From: Thiotrichaceae bacterium UBA4486 | GTDB lineage: Bacteria; Pseudomonadota; Gammaproteobacteria; Eutrophobiales; Eutrophobiaceae | Assembly: GCA_002389045.1 (NCBI GenBank) | Contig: DGNS01000005.1 | Span: forward strand, 292,288 to 356,287 | DNA length: 64,000 nucleotides | Direction of reading: 5' to 3' | Part shown: piece by piece, positions 36,641 through 45,523 of the stretch | Layout of the letters: each line of letters starts with the position of its first letter | Position numbering within the stretch: the first letter of the stretch is position 1 | Notes under the pieces: model-generated | Database searches by the model: none | What the model was told of the DNA's origin: nothing | The model's input: the letters and a program-made list of their open reading frames with translations, nothing else | Position numbers and translations under genes: made by a program

Positions 36641-37031
36641 ACTGATCTCACGTTGCTATTTACCAGGGGCTCCGTTAGCAGGACTGCGTGGTTCGCACGG
36701 CTGAATGGTGCCATCCATGAGCCGGGCTGTCGCCTGCAACAAACACTTCGGGGAGATACAGATCCGGCTGCGTAATCTCATTCCTGCTTAACTGACTGTT
36801 TTACATCGGGTTGCATACAGTGGCACGGGGTTTGCTGATGATAGATAGCAACGGCAGGCTGTCCACTGACCGGGATCGACAGTGACAGACATGATCAAGC
36901 TATCGGGCCGGCACATATCGTCGCACGGGTGTATTGCAAAGCAGACTGATCGGATAAGCGATGGTATGTGCCGGTTCGAACCATTTCACCATTGCCGGTA
37001 TGGCCGTGATCGAAAAGACGCCCCCGCGGTT
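36641..37031. other. 391-bp spacer between parE and parC
   Basis: No convincing gene is seen. The main structure is a long imperfect hairpin: CCGGCACATA at 36908-36917 pairs with TATGTGCCGG at 36965-36974, with inner pairing TCGC/GCGA. No T-run follows, so it is not a clear terminator. It could be a processing or regulatory element between the two subunit genes. Confidence 0.5.
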
Positions 37032-38918
37032 TCAGACCGACGCCAGGTCGCCCTTGGATTCGAGCCAGTTTTTCCGATCCATGGCCCGCTTCTTGCCCAG
37101 TAACATATCCAGCATCGTATCGGCTTTTTTGCCGTCATCCAGTCCCAGCCTGACCAGGTTGCGGGTTTCCCGGGCCATGGTGGTCTCGCGTAACTGCGCG
37201 GGATTCATCTCGCCAAGACCCTTGAAGCGTTGCACGTTGACCTTGCCCTTTTTCTTTTCCGCGACAATACGATCCAGCACGCCCTGTTTTTCCGATTCAT
37301 CCAGCGCGTAGTAAACATCCTTGCCGACGTCGATGCGATACAACGGCGGCATGGCCACATACAGGTGTCCGTTGGCGACCAGCGGCCGGAAATGCTTCAT
37401 GAACAACGCACATAACAAGGTGGCAATGTGCAGACCGTCGGAATCGGCATCGGCCAGTATACAGACCTTGCCATAACGCAGTCCGCCCAGGTCATCGCTG
37501 CCGGGATCGACACCGAGCGCCACGGAAATGTCGTGCACTTCTTTTGAAGACAGCACTTCGTTGGGTGAGACTTCCCAGGTATTCAGGATCTTGCCGCGCA
37601 GGGGCATGATGGCCTGGTATTCGCGATCCCGCGCCTGCTTGGCCGAGCCGCCCGCCGAATCCCCTTCCACCAGGAACAGTTCGGTAACGGCGAGATCCTG
37701 CAGGGAACAATCGGTCAGCTTGCCCGGCAAGGGTGGACCGCCGGTGATTTTCTTGCGCACGATCTTTTTGCTCGATTGCAGACGCCGCTGGGCATTATTA
37801 ATGGCAAGCTCGGCAATGCGCTCACCCGTTTCAACATGCTGGTGCAACCAGTGACTGAAACTGTCGCGCACGACACCGGCGACAAAGGCGCTGCATTCAC
37901 GGGATGACAGGCGTTCCTTGGTCTGCCCGGCGAACTGCGGATCATCCATTTTCACGGACAACACATAAGTGCAACGCTCCCAGACATCATCGGCGGTCAG
38001 CTTGATACCGCGCGGCAGCAGGTTGCGCGACTCGCAGAATTCGCGCAATGCATCCAGCAATCCCTGGCGCAAACCGTTGACATGCGTACCGCCCTGCGGC
38101 GTTGGCACCAGGTTGACGTAACTTTCGGTGATCAGCTCACCTGCTTCCGGCAGCCAGTGAATGGCCCAGTCCACGGCTTCGTTATTGCCCTGCATGGAAC
38201 CGATGAACGCATCCGGCGGCAACAGTTCAACGCCCTGCAACGCATCGCGCAGGTAGGTTTTCAATCCGTCTTCGTAAAACCACTCGGTTTTCTCGCGACT
38301 CTTTTCATCATGCAGTGTGACATGCAGGCCGGGACACAGCACCGCTTTGGCCCGCAGCAGGTGCATGAGTTTCGGAATGGAGATAGTAATGCTGTCGAAG
38401 TATTTTGCATCGGGCCAGAAGCGAATGATGGTGCCGGTGTTGCGCTTGCCCACTTCACCAATGACTTCGAGATCGGATTTCTTATCGCCGCCGGCAAAGG
38501 CCATGTTGTATTCCTTGCCATCGCGCTTGACCCAGACTTCCAGGTGCTTCGACAACGCGTTGACCACGGACACGCCGACGCCGTGCAGGCCGCCGGAAAA
38601 CTTGTAATTCTTGTTGGAGAACTTGCCGCCCGCATGCAATCGCGTGAGGATCACTTCCACCCCCGGGATTTTTTCGCCCGGATGCACATCCACCGGCATG
38701 CCACGGCCGTCATCGCTCACGGTGACGGACCCGTCCTTGTGCAGGGTGACGTCGATTTTGCCGGCCTGGCCGATGATGGCTTCGTCGACGCTGTTGTCGA
38801 CGACTTCCTGGATCAGGTGATTCGGGCGGGTTGTATCCGTGTACATCCCCGGCCGCTTGCGCACCGGTTCGAGTCCCGTCAGGACTTCAATGTCTGCCGC
38901 GTCGTAGTTTTTTGCCAA
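37032..38918 (-). CDS. parE: DNA topoisomerase IV subunit B
   Basis: The ATPase subunit of topoisomerase IV, 628 aa (E. coli 630). The GHKL motifs are QEVVDNSVDEAI, VSDDGRGMPVDVH and GGLHGVGVSVVNALS. The Toprim domain follows, with LFLVEGDSAGGSAKQARDR and ILADADSDGLHI. The length fits ParE rather than GyrB, which is longer. It is upstream of parC on the same strand. Its start is 118 bp from the DUF3501 stop. Confidence 0.96.
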   Translation of the reverse strand: MAKNYDAADIEVLTGLEPVRKRPGMYTDTTRPNHLIQEVVDNSVDEAIIGQAGKIDVTLHKDGSVTVSDDGRGMPVDVHPGEKIPGVEVILTRLHAGGKFSNKNYKFSGGLHGVGVSVVNALSKHLEVWVKRDGKEYNMAFAGGDKKSDLEVIGEVGKRNTGTIIRFWPDAKYFDSITISIPKLMHLLRAKAVLCPGLHVTLHDEKSREKTEWFYEDGLKTYLRDALQGVELLPPDAFIGSMQGNNEAVDWAIHWLPEAGELITESYVNLVPTPQGGTHVNGLRQGLLDALREFCESRNLLPRGIKLTADDVWERCTYVLSVKMDDPQFAGQTKERLSSRECSAFVAGVVRDSFSHWLHQHVETGERIAELAINNAQRRLQSSKKIVRKKITGGPPLPGKLTDCSLQDLAVTELFLVEGDSAGGSAKQARDREYQAIMPLRGKILNTWEVSPNEVLSSKEVHDISVALGVDPGSDDLGGLRYGKVCILADADSDGLHIATLLCALFMKHFRPLVANGHLYVAMPPLYRIDVGKDVYYALDESEKQGVLDRIVAEKKKGKVNVQRFKGLGEMNPAQLRETTMARETRNLVRLGLDDGKKADTMLDMLLGKKRAMDRKNWLESKGDLASV

Positions 38919-39036
38919 TGGTTGGGTGTAAGCCGGGTTCCGGGTTATGAACTTTTCGCATGCGGATGATACGGCCTAACACCGATCGGGAACAACCGCT
39001 TAATTCAGAAGGCCGCCGTCGACCAGAAACAGCGGG

Positions 39037-39624
39037 TCAGTCGAGATCCGCGACCAGTGCGGAACGGATGTTGTCAGGCACCTCCGCGACCTCGTAACGG
39101 TACGCGGGATGATCGATACCGGCGGACAGGCAAGCGCCGTTTTTCAGATCCTTCACCATAGCGGCATCCAGTTCAAAGCGGAAAAAATGCACCGAGGAGG
39201 TTTTTTCCTCGCTGGTACGCTCGATCAGATCCTCATTGGCGATGGGCCTGACGGCATCATGAGCGTCGACTTGCAACCATACGGCCTCTTCTATGCCGAT
39301 CAGCCTGGACAGTTGCTGCTTGCGCTCAACCGGGTCGTTGATTTCCACCATGAAGGTGGCCTTGAGGTTACTGCCGTCGGGGATCAACGGGTTGTAAGTG
39401 GCCAGTTCATCCTCGATCTCAGAGGCCTTGAAAATGCGTTCAGCACGCAGCATTTCCTGCACCTGGTAATGCATGGTCAGGCGGTCTTCAAAGTACAGGG
39501 CGGCATCCGGACCGATGGGCAGGCGCCGGTTCTTCTTGTGTGCCATGACCTTGTCCCTGAATTCACCGCGGATGCGGTCGTATTCCTCGAGGCTGTACAA
39601 ATCTTCGTGCGTCAGTTTTTGCAT
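39037..39624 (-). CDS. DUF3501 family protein
   Basis: A 195-aa soluble protein of the DUF3501 family, recognised from MQKLTHEDLYSLEEYDRIR and LTMHYQVQEMLRAERIF. This family is commonly the last gene after a rubrerythrin and an Fe-S/CCG-domain protein, as here (11 bp after the Fe-S gene). Biochemical function is unknown. By context it belongs to peroxide defence or iron homeostasis. Confidence 0.85.
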   Translation of the reverse strand: MQKLTHEDLYSLEEYDRIRGEFRDKVMAHKKNRRLPIGPDAALYFEDRLTMHYQVQEMLRAERIFKASEIEDELATYNPLIPDGSNLKATFMVEINDPVERKQQLSRLIGIEEAVWLQVDAHDAVRPIANEDLIERTSEEKTSSVHFFRFELDAAMVKDLKNGACLSAGIDHPAYRYEVAEVPDNIRSALVADLD

Positions 39625-39635
39625 GATTGATTCAA

Positions 39636-40967
39636 TCAGATTCCGTAACTCTGTCTGAGTAATGTGAATGGACTCTCGGCGGCCAGGGTTTGTTCATCGC
39701 CCATGCCGTTCTGGATCTGGTGGCCGGCCATGGGACAGTCACTGATGTAGTGATCGGGTTCGAACTTCTTCACGCGGCTGGTCACCGGCCGGCAGATCTT
39801 CATGGAAATTTCGTGACTTTCGCTTTTTACCGCGTAGGTGCCGTCGTGTCCCGAGCAACGTTCAATGACCTCAAGTGTGGTATCAGGCACCAGTTGCAGT
39901 ATGTCACGGGTTTTCAATCCCATGTTCTGCACACGCTGGTGACACGGCACGTGATAGGCCACCTTGCCGAGCGGGTGTTTAAAGTCGGTATTGAGCAGGC
40001 CCTCCTTGTGACGGTGCATCAGGTATTCAAACGGATCGTACATGTGCCGGCGGATTTTCTGCAGGGCCTCATCCCCGGGAAACAGCAGCGGCAACTCCTG
40101 CTTGAACATGAGCACACAGGACGGAATGGGCGCAATGATATCCCAGCCTGCGTCGATCAAACGCGTCAACTGCGGCACGTTGAAGTCCTTGTGCTTTTCC
40201 ACCGTCTCCAGATCGCCCAGTTCCAGTTTCGGCATGCCACAGCATTTTTCCTGCTCTACCAGCCGCACCGGGATGTTGTTATGGGCGAAAATCGCCACCA
40301 TGTCCTCGACCAGGCCGGGAGCGTTACGATTGCCGTAACAGGATGTGAACACGGCTACCTTGCCGCGGGTGACCGCGTCCGCCGTCGCTTCGCCGTCCAC
40401 GGACCGAATGCGCTTGCGGGCCGGACGGGAATGAAATTCCGGAAGGATGGCGTCGGCGTGGATACCCACGGTCTTGTCCATAATCCTGCGCGCGGCGGTA
40501 TTTTTATTGACGGCATTAACAACACCGGCGACGACCGGGATTCCGGCCAGACTGCCGACCACATCGGTGGAAGTCAGCACGCGGTCGCGCAGTCGGGTTT
40601 TACCCTTCCTGAACTCCACGGCCTTGGCGCGCAGCATCAGGTGCGGAAAATCCACGTTCCATTCGTGCGGCGGCACATAGGGGCACTTGGTCATGTAACA
40701 CAGATCGCACAGATAGCAGTGCTCCACGACCTTGACATAGTCCTCTTTGGCGACCCCGTCGACCTCCATGGTCCCGGATTCGTCGACCAGGTCGAACAGC
40801 GTGGGAAAGGCATGGCAAAGGCTGACGCATCGCCGGCAGCCATGGCAGATATCAAAGACGCGCTCAAGCTCCTGGTTGAGCCGTTCTTCGTCAAAATATT
40901 CCGGGCTTTTCCAGTCAATCGGGTGCCGGGTGGGCGCCTCCAGACTGCCTTCACGATGTTCGTTCAT
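39636..40967 (-). CDS. Fe-S/CCG-domain oxidoreductase subunit (GlpC/HdrD-like)
   Basis: A 443-aa protein with two N-terminal [4Fe-4S] ferredoxin-type clusters (CHGCRRCVSLC and CYLCDLCYMTKC). These are followed by CCG-type domains (EKCCGMPKLELGD, PCHQRVQNMG, and ERCSGHDGTYAVK). It resembles GlpC and heterodisulfide reductase subunit D. The ATG at 40967 starts MNEHREGS; the upstream open frame overlaps the rubrerythrin gene antisense-like and is not expected to be coding. It is the middle gene of the rubrerythrin operon and probably carries electrons for it. Confidence 0.88.
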   Translation of the reverse strand: MNEHREGSLEAPTRHPIDWKSPEYFDEERLNQELERVFDICHGCRRCVSLCHAFPTLFDLVDESGTMEVDGVAKEDYVKVVEHCYLCDLCYMTKCPYVPPHEWNVDFPHLMLRAKAVEFRKGKTRLRDRVLTSTDVVGSLAGIPVVAGVVNAVNKNTAARRIMDKTVGIHADAILPEFHSRPARKRIRSVDGEATADAVTRGKVAVFTSCYGNRNAPGLVEDMVAIFAHNNIPVRLVEQEKCCGMPKLELGDLETVEKHKDFNVPQLTRLIDAGWDIIAPIPSCVLMFKQELPLLFPGDEALQKIRRHMYDPFEYLMHRHKEGLLNTDFKHPLGKVAYHVPCHQRVQNMGLKTRDILQLVPDTTLEVIERCSGHDGTYAVKSESHEISMKICRPVTSRVKKFEPDHYISDCPMAGHQIQNGMGDEQTLAAESPFTLLRQSYGI

Positions 40968-41040
40968 ATCAGCTTTGGGCTTTTGTAACGTGCAGAACCG
41001 GCCATTTGACCGGTTCTGCAGGCAGGATTGATGGCCGGGA

Positions 41041-41457
<417 letters not shown>

Positions 41458-41510
41458 AATCAGTCTCTCCGATATGCTTATTGTTAATAAAATAACCTGC
41501 TTCAGCTCTA

Positions 41511-41527
41511 TTTAGACTGAGTCTAAA
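41511..41527. promoter_or_regulatory. 17-bp palindrome TTTAGACT-G-AGTCTAAA, likely Fur-superfamily operator
   Basis: A perfect 8-1-8 inverted repeat 54 bp upstream of the rubrerythrin start. The outer TTTAGA/TCTAAA resembles the iron-control element bound by Irr-type Fur-family regulators (TTTAGAA-N-TTCTAAA). Its position fits an operator for the rubrerythrin operon. The regulator gene is not in the window. Confidence 0.6.
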
Positions 41528-41728
41528 CTTAATCAGAACTCTAGCGCAGCCACCTGAATGTGTCAATTCATTCCCCTGCACCGGGACACCGGCATGCCTG
41601 ATTTCAGACCCGGCTGCAGACTTGCATTTACAGGCAAAAGCCCTATGCTTTGCTGTCTTTTCAGCGTGACCGCGGACCGGGGACGCCGTTCACTTCATAG
41701 CTGCACAGACAAATCGACGGAGAGCGAC

Positions 41729-41971
41729 TTGCCAAGAAAAAAAACGGGATTCGATTTCGAGAAATCCCTCGGGGAACTGGAAACCATTGTCGAAAAAATG
41801 GAAAACGGCGACCTGACCCTGGAGGAATCATTGCAGCATTTTGAAAAAGGCGTGGCCCTGACCCGCGCCTGCCAGAAAGCTCTCGAGGAAGCCGAGCACA
41901 AGGTGAAAATTCTCATGGAGAAAGACAGCAAATCCACCCTTGAGGATTTTGACCCTGAAGACAATGACTGA
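41729..41971 (+). CDS. xseB: Exodeoxyribonuclease VII small subunit
   Basis: An 80-aa subunit of ExoVII (E. coli 80 aa), with FDFEKSLGELETIVEKMENG and DLTLEESLQHFEKGV. The start is the TTG at 41729, preceded by GGAG with 6-7 bp spacing. It gives the standard N-terminus (M)PRKKTGFDFEKS; the longer upstream frame would add unrelated residues. The stop overlaps the ispA start, so the two are coupled. Confidence 0.93.
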   Translation: MPRKKTGFDFEKSLGELETIVEKMENGDLTLEESLQHFEKGVALTRACQKALEEAEHKVKILMEKDSKSTLEDFDPEDND

Positions 41972-42863
41972 AAACACTCTTGCTTCCCGCCTGGAGCAAT
42001 ACCAGGCGGCTGTCAACCGTGCGCTCGAACACTGGCTGCCGGCAGCCGGTCAGCAGCCCGAACACCTGCACCAGGCCATGCGCTATGCCGTACTCGGCGA
42101 TGGCAAACGTATTCGACCCGTACTCGTCTATGCCGCCGGCGCGGCGTTTGATGTCGGAATCGAACAGCTTTCCGGCCCGGCCTGCGCGGTGGAAATGATT
42201 CATGCTTACTCGCTGATCCACGATGATTTGCCGGCCATGGATGACGATGATCTGCGCCGCGGACGCCCCACCTGCCACCGCCAGTTTGACGAGGCCACGG
42301 CGATCCTGGCCGGCGACGCGCTGCAGGCCCTGGCTTTCCAGGTGCTGGCCGAGGATCCCGACATCCATGTCGATGCCGGACAACGGCTGGCGATGATCCA
42401 GCGTCTGGCCAGCGCCAGCGGCTCTGAAGGCATGGCCGGGGGCCAGGCCATTGACCTTGATTCCGTGGGCAAGCAGATTTCCCTGCCGGAGCTGGAGAAA
42501 ATGCACCTGTATAAAACCGGTGCGTTGATTCGAGCCAGCGTCGAACTCGGCGGACTGTGCAGCCCGGACATCCAGCCCCGGGAATTACAGGCGCTGTCTG
42601 ATTACGCCCGCTGCATCGGACTGGCTTTTCAGGTCCAGGACGATATTCTCGATATCGAAAGCGATACAGAGACCCTCGGTAAACCGCAGGGCTCCGATCA
42701 AGCGCGCAACAAACCCACCTACCCCAATCTGCTCGGCATGGACAAGGCCAAGCAAACAGCAAGAGAATTACATGATCGGGCGATCAGCAGCCTGGGTGAT
42801 TTTGATGACAAGGCGAACACACTGCGCGAAATAGCCGGCTACATCGTTAACCGGATTAAATAG
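41964..42863 (+). CDS. ispA: Farnesyl diphosphate synthase (polyprenyl synthetase family)
   Basis: Short-chain isoprenyl diphosphate synthase of 299 aa (E. coli 299). The first Asp-rich motif is DDLPAMDDDDLRRG and the second is DDILDIESD. The GGQAID and LGDGKRIRPVLVY stretches are typical. It makes farnesyl diphosphate for quinones and undecaprenyl phosphate. The ATG at 41964 overlaps xseB by 8 bp. The gene dxs, which often follows this pair, is not present downstream. Confidence 0.95.
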   Translation: MTENTLASRLEQYQAAVNRALEHWLPAAGQQPEHLHQAMRYAVLGDGKRIRPVLVYAAGAAFDVGIEQLSGPACAVEMIHAYSLIHDDLPAMDDDDLRRGRPTCHRQFDEATAILAGDALQALAFQVLAEDPDIHVDAGQRLAMIQRLASASGSEGMAGGQAIDLDSVGKQISLPELEKMHLYKTGALIRASVELGGLCSPDIQPRELQALSDYARCIGLAFQVQDDILDIESDTETLGKPQGSDQARNKPTYPNLLGMDKAKQTARELHDRAISSLGDFDDKANTLREIAGYIVNRIK

Positions 42864-43084
42864 TGGGTGAAGTCACATTGAAAAAACACTAGAATTAATC
42901 CAGGTGGCTGTTCTCAATGGGTGTTCAGTCACGCAGTAGATACCTGACCCGGAGAACCGGCAAGTCAAATCGTACAGTACTTGCACATCTGGCTAACAGA
43001 CCCTTAATCCTGCATATTCAACAGATATCAAAATAACCTGCGGATTTGAGTGAACCATATACACGCGCATTGAACCAAACACAT

Positions 43085-43906
43085 ATGAGCCAACCAGCAG
43101 ACAAACTGAAGACTGACATTCCCGATATCATGGTCAGTGCTGACAGCCGTCATATTCCCATCGACAGTGTCGGCATCAAGGGTATTCGTCACCCGGTTGT
43201 AGTCAGTGACCGTGCCGGGCGCGAACAGCACACGGTGGCCTTGTTCGATATGTATGTTGGCCTGCCCCACAATTTCAAGGGTACCCATATGTCGCGTTTC
43301 GTGGAGATCCTGAATAATCACGAGTACGAAATTACGGTCGAATCTTTCAAGAAAATGATCGTTGAGATGTCGGAATTGCTGAGCGCCGAAGCCGGCCATA
43401 TCGAGATGCAATTTCCGTATTTCGTCAACAAGGCGGCGCCGGTGACCGGCGTACGCAGTCTCATGGACTATGACGTGTCGTTTATCGGTGAACTGCGCAA
43501 GGGAGCGCCGAGCACCCTGGTCAAGGTCGTGGTGCCGGTCACCACGCTCTGCCCCTGCTCCAAGAAAATTTCCGATTTTGGCGCTCACAACCAGCGTTCC
43601 CACGTTACGGTCTGTGTTCGCACCCGCGAGTTTGTCTGGATCGAGGAATTAATCGATTATGTTGAAGGTGTGGCTTCCTGCCAACTCTACGGTTTGCTGA
43701 AACGGCCCGATGAGAAATATGTGACCGAGCACGCCTATGAGAATCCCAAATTCGTTGAAGACATGGTGCGTGATGTCGCCGTGTTATTCAACAAGGATGA
43801 CCGCATTGCCGCCTATACCGTGGAATCGGAAAATTTCGAATCCATCCACAATCATTCCGCTTACGCCAAGCTGACCAGGGACAAGGACGCCGAACCGGCC
43901 AACTAG
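43085..43906 (+). CDS. folE2: GTP cyclohydrolase IB (FolE2)
   Basis: Catalyses the first step of tetrahydrofolate or queuosine biosynthesis from GTP, 273 aa. Type IB enzymes use varied metals rather than only Zn. Recognisable stretches are KGIRHPVVVSDR, NFKGTHMSRFVEI, and the metal-binding VTTLCPCSKKISDFGAHNQR. The ATG at 43085 is preferred over a TTG at 43046 because the conserved sequence begins there. Regulation by Zur is common for this gene, but I could not identify a Zur box. Confidence 0.95.
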   Translation: MSQPADKLKTDIPDIMVSADSRHIPIDSVGIKGIRHPVVVSDRAGREQHTVALFDMYVGLPHNFKGTHMSRFVEILNNHEYEITVESFKKMIVEMSELLSAEAGHIEMQFPYFVNKAAPVTGVRSLMDYDVSFIGELRKGAPSTLVKVVVPVTTLCPCSKKISDFGAHNQRSHVTVCVRTREFVWIEELIDYVEGVASCQLYGLLKRPDEKYVTEHAYENPKFVEDMVRDVAVLFNKDDRIAAYTVESENFESIHNHSAYAKLTRDKDAEPAN

Positions 43907-44004
43907 CCCGGTCGCCGGCAATCACTATCCTGCAAACCCGGCAAATGGTGACAGAAATCTGCCACCGAGAGATTCTCAGTAGTTAATGTATTTTCTGCAT
44001 AATC

Positions 44005-44031
44005 AGTTTATCTACATGTAATAGATAAGTT
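44005..44031. promoter_or_regulatory. Dyad TTATCTA-N7-TAGATAA, possible activator site
   Basis: A 7-bp perfect inverted repeat (with partial outer symmetry) located about 20-45 bp upstream of the sigma-54 promoter. It is a candidate enhancer-binding protein site, although these usually sit 80-150 bp upstream. Inferred from geometry only. Confidence 0.4.
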
Positions 44032-44050
44032 TTATAAGAAAAATGCTCGA

Positions 44051-44067
44051 TTGGCACAGTAACTGCA
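44051..44067 (+). promoter_or_regulatory. Sigma-54 (RpoN) promoter
   Basis: TTGGCACAGTAACTGCA matches the -24/-12 consensus TGGCAC-N5-TTGC with a single change (C for T). The GG and GC doublets (44053-54, 44065-66) are exactly 10 bp apart. The predicted start is near 44078. A TAACTGC/GCAGTTA inverted repeat (44060-66 and 44080-86) brackets the -12 to +1 region. Confidence 0.8.
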
Positions 44068-44077
44068 ATAATATAAA

Positions 44078-44136
44078 CAGCAGTTACTTCTCCTCCCCCT
44101 TTTTAGAGTATGGGTGCGCAAGCACCCATTTTTTTG
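44078..44136 (+). ncRNA. Candidate sigma-54-dependent small RNA (~58 nt)
   Basis: Predicted from the sigma-54 start near 44078 to the T-run ending at about 44135. It contains an 18-nt all-pyrimidine tract (44087-44104, core CTCCTCCCCC) complementary to Shine-Dalgarno sequences. A perfect 8-bp terminator hairpin (ATGGGTGC-GCAA-GCACCCAT) and seven T residues follow, as in Hfq-type sRNAs. The downstream small secreted-protein gene starts 68 bp beyond. Alternative: the leader and attenuator of that gene. No reading frame is visible. Confidence 0.55.
44110..44135 (+). terminator. Rho-independent terminator of the candidate sRNA
   Basis: ATGGGTGC-GCAA-GCACCCAT, a perfect 8-bp stem with a stable GCAA tetraloop, is followed by a T-run. 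It reads on the plus strand and separates the sigma-54 promoter from the next gene. Confidence 0.88.
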
Positions 44137-44203
44137 CGCGTGATCGCCGGCATTGAACATCCTGCTGTCATCCTTATCCAATCACTACCGTTATAATTTT
44201 CAT

Positions 44204-44509
44204 ATGCACACCATGACCCGACTGGCCGTTATCTGTTTCATCGCCCTTTGCAGCGGGATCGCACGCGCGGATTCCATTCCCATGACCGACTTCATTCAGT
44301 TGAAAACCGGAATGACCGAGGCCGAGGTGTTATACCGGGTGGGCGTCTATGATCATGAAACGGTGGCCACGGATTATTTTCACAACGTTATCCAGAAAAC
44401 CTGGTATTACATCCCCGCGCACAGCGAGCGGTCCAATAGCCACTGGATCACCGAGATTGTTTTCGACGGCACCGGTCGCATGATTTCCATTGACCGTTAT
44501 AAACCCTGA
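44204..44509 (+). CDS. Small exported protein, BamE/SmpA-like
   Basis: A 101-aa protein with a signal peptide (MTRLAVICFIALCSGIARAD). The body, DFIQLKTGMTEAEVLYRVGV followed by a WYYIP strand and VFDGTGRMISID, resembles the BamE/SmpA fold. It has no lipobox Cys, so it is periplasmic rather than a lipoprotein. Starts at ATG 44204 or 44213. It is preceded by the sigma-54/terminator unit. Function unknown. Confidence 0.65.
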   Translation: MHTMTRLAVICFIALCSGIARADSIPMTDFIQLKTGMTEAEVLYRVGVYDHETVATDYFHNVIQKTWYYIPAHSERSNSHWITEIVFDGTGRMISIDRYKP

Positions 44510-44547
44510 CCTGTTGCCACTGTAACAGGCACTGCCGATAACAGCAC

Positions 44548-45327
44548 TTACTCCTGTTGCTTGGCCGCATCCCAGAGCCGATCCATCAGTTCAAGTTTTG
44601 CCTCGTCCAGTGAGGTACCGGATTTCTCAAGTTCTTTCTCGATGTAGCCGAAGCGGCGAATAAACTTGTTATTGGCCCTGCCCAGCGCCAATTCCGGGTT
44701 GATACCCAGCTTGCGCATCAGGTTGATCATGGCAAAGAGCAGGTCGCCGCTCTCATCCAGCAAGCGGTGTTGAGCGGCGCCTTCTTCAACCTCCTTCTCG
44801 AGTTCCGCCAGTTCTTCCTGAACCTTGGCAAAAACCGGTTGCGGATCATCCCAGTCAAAGCCCACGGTCGCCGCTTTTTGTTGCAGTTTTTCAGCGCGAC
44901 GCATCGCCGGCTGGCTGACAGCCACATCATCCAGCAAGCCGGATGATGAACGCTCTGCGTTGTTACCCTGCTCTGCCGTCTTGATATGTTGCCAGCGCCG
45001 GCTCTGTTCACTGGCGCTGCTGACCGTTTCATCACCGAACACATGCGGATGACGACGCAGCAGTTTGCCGGTTATTCCCGCCACCACGTCATTGAAATCG
45101 AATTCACCGGATTCGTCGGCCATTTGTGCGTGATACACAACCTGGAACAACAGATCACCGAGTTCATCGCGCAGGGCCTGCATATCTTCCAGGTTGATGG
45201 CTTCAAGCACTTCGTAGGTCTCTTCCAGTGTCCAGGCAGCGATGCTCTTGAAATCCTGCTCGAGATCCCAGGGGCAACCGTCCCGCGGATCCCTCAGTGC
45301 ACGCATAATTTCCAGTAATTTTTCCAT
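44548..45327 (-). CDS. mazG: Nucleoside triphosphate pyrophosphohydrolase MazG
   Basis: House-cleaning NTP pyrophosphatase of 259 aa (E. coli 263). Two MazG domains are present. The first has the CPWDLEQDFKSIAAWTLEET motif with the E-x-x-E...E-x-x-D ligands (EETYEVLEAI, LRDELGDLLFQ). The second includes KVQEELAELEKEVEEG and DESGDLLFAMINL. I chose ATG 45327 because it gives the family N-terminus MEKLLEIMRALRDP; a GTG at 45375 would extend it. Confidence 0.93.
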   Translation of the reverse strand: MEKLLEIMRALRDPRDGCPWDLEQDFKSIAAWTLEETYEVLEAINLEDMQALRDELGDLLFQVVYHAQMADESGEFDFNDVVAGITGKLLRRHPHVFGDETVSSASEQSRRWQHIKTAEQGNNAERSSSGLLDDVAVSQPAMRRAEKLQQKAATVGFDWDDPQPVFAKVQEELAELEKEVEEGAAQHRLLDESGDLLFAMINLMRKLGINPELALGRANNKFIRRFGYIEKELEKSGTSLDEAKLELMDRLWDAAKQQE

Positions 45328-45523
45328 GTTATCGCCGACAGTCACGTTTATACCCTGTAATTTATTTATACCCACTTGATTTAATTCGTGATTTCTAATA
45401 CAAAGAGTCTGGCATTGGTGATGACCTCAAAAAGGTATAGCGGTCAGACCATGATCTGAATCACACCAATACCAAGCATAAACTTTACAAAAGTTTGTTG
45501 ATACACCGAACGGGATCATAAAG

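Noticed and set aside
38082..38969. 295-codon open frame antisense to parE
   Set aside because: parE is unambiguous on the other strand; this frame has no motif and shadows it.
39690..40988. 432-codon open frame on the plus strand across the Fe-S protein gene
   Set aside because: It is antisense to a gene with clear Fe-S and CCG motifs, has no recognisable domains and has His/Gln-rich composition expected from reading the opposite strand.
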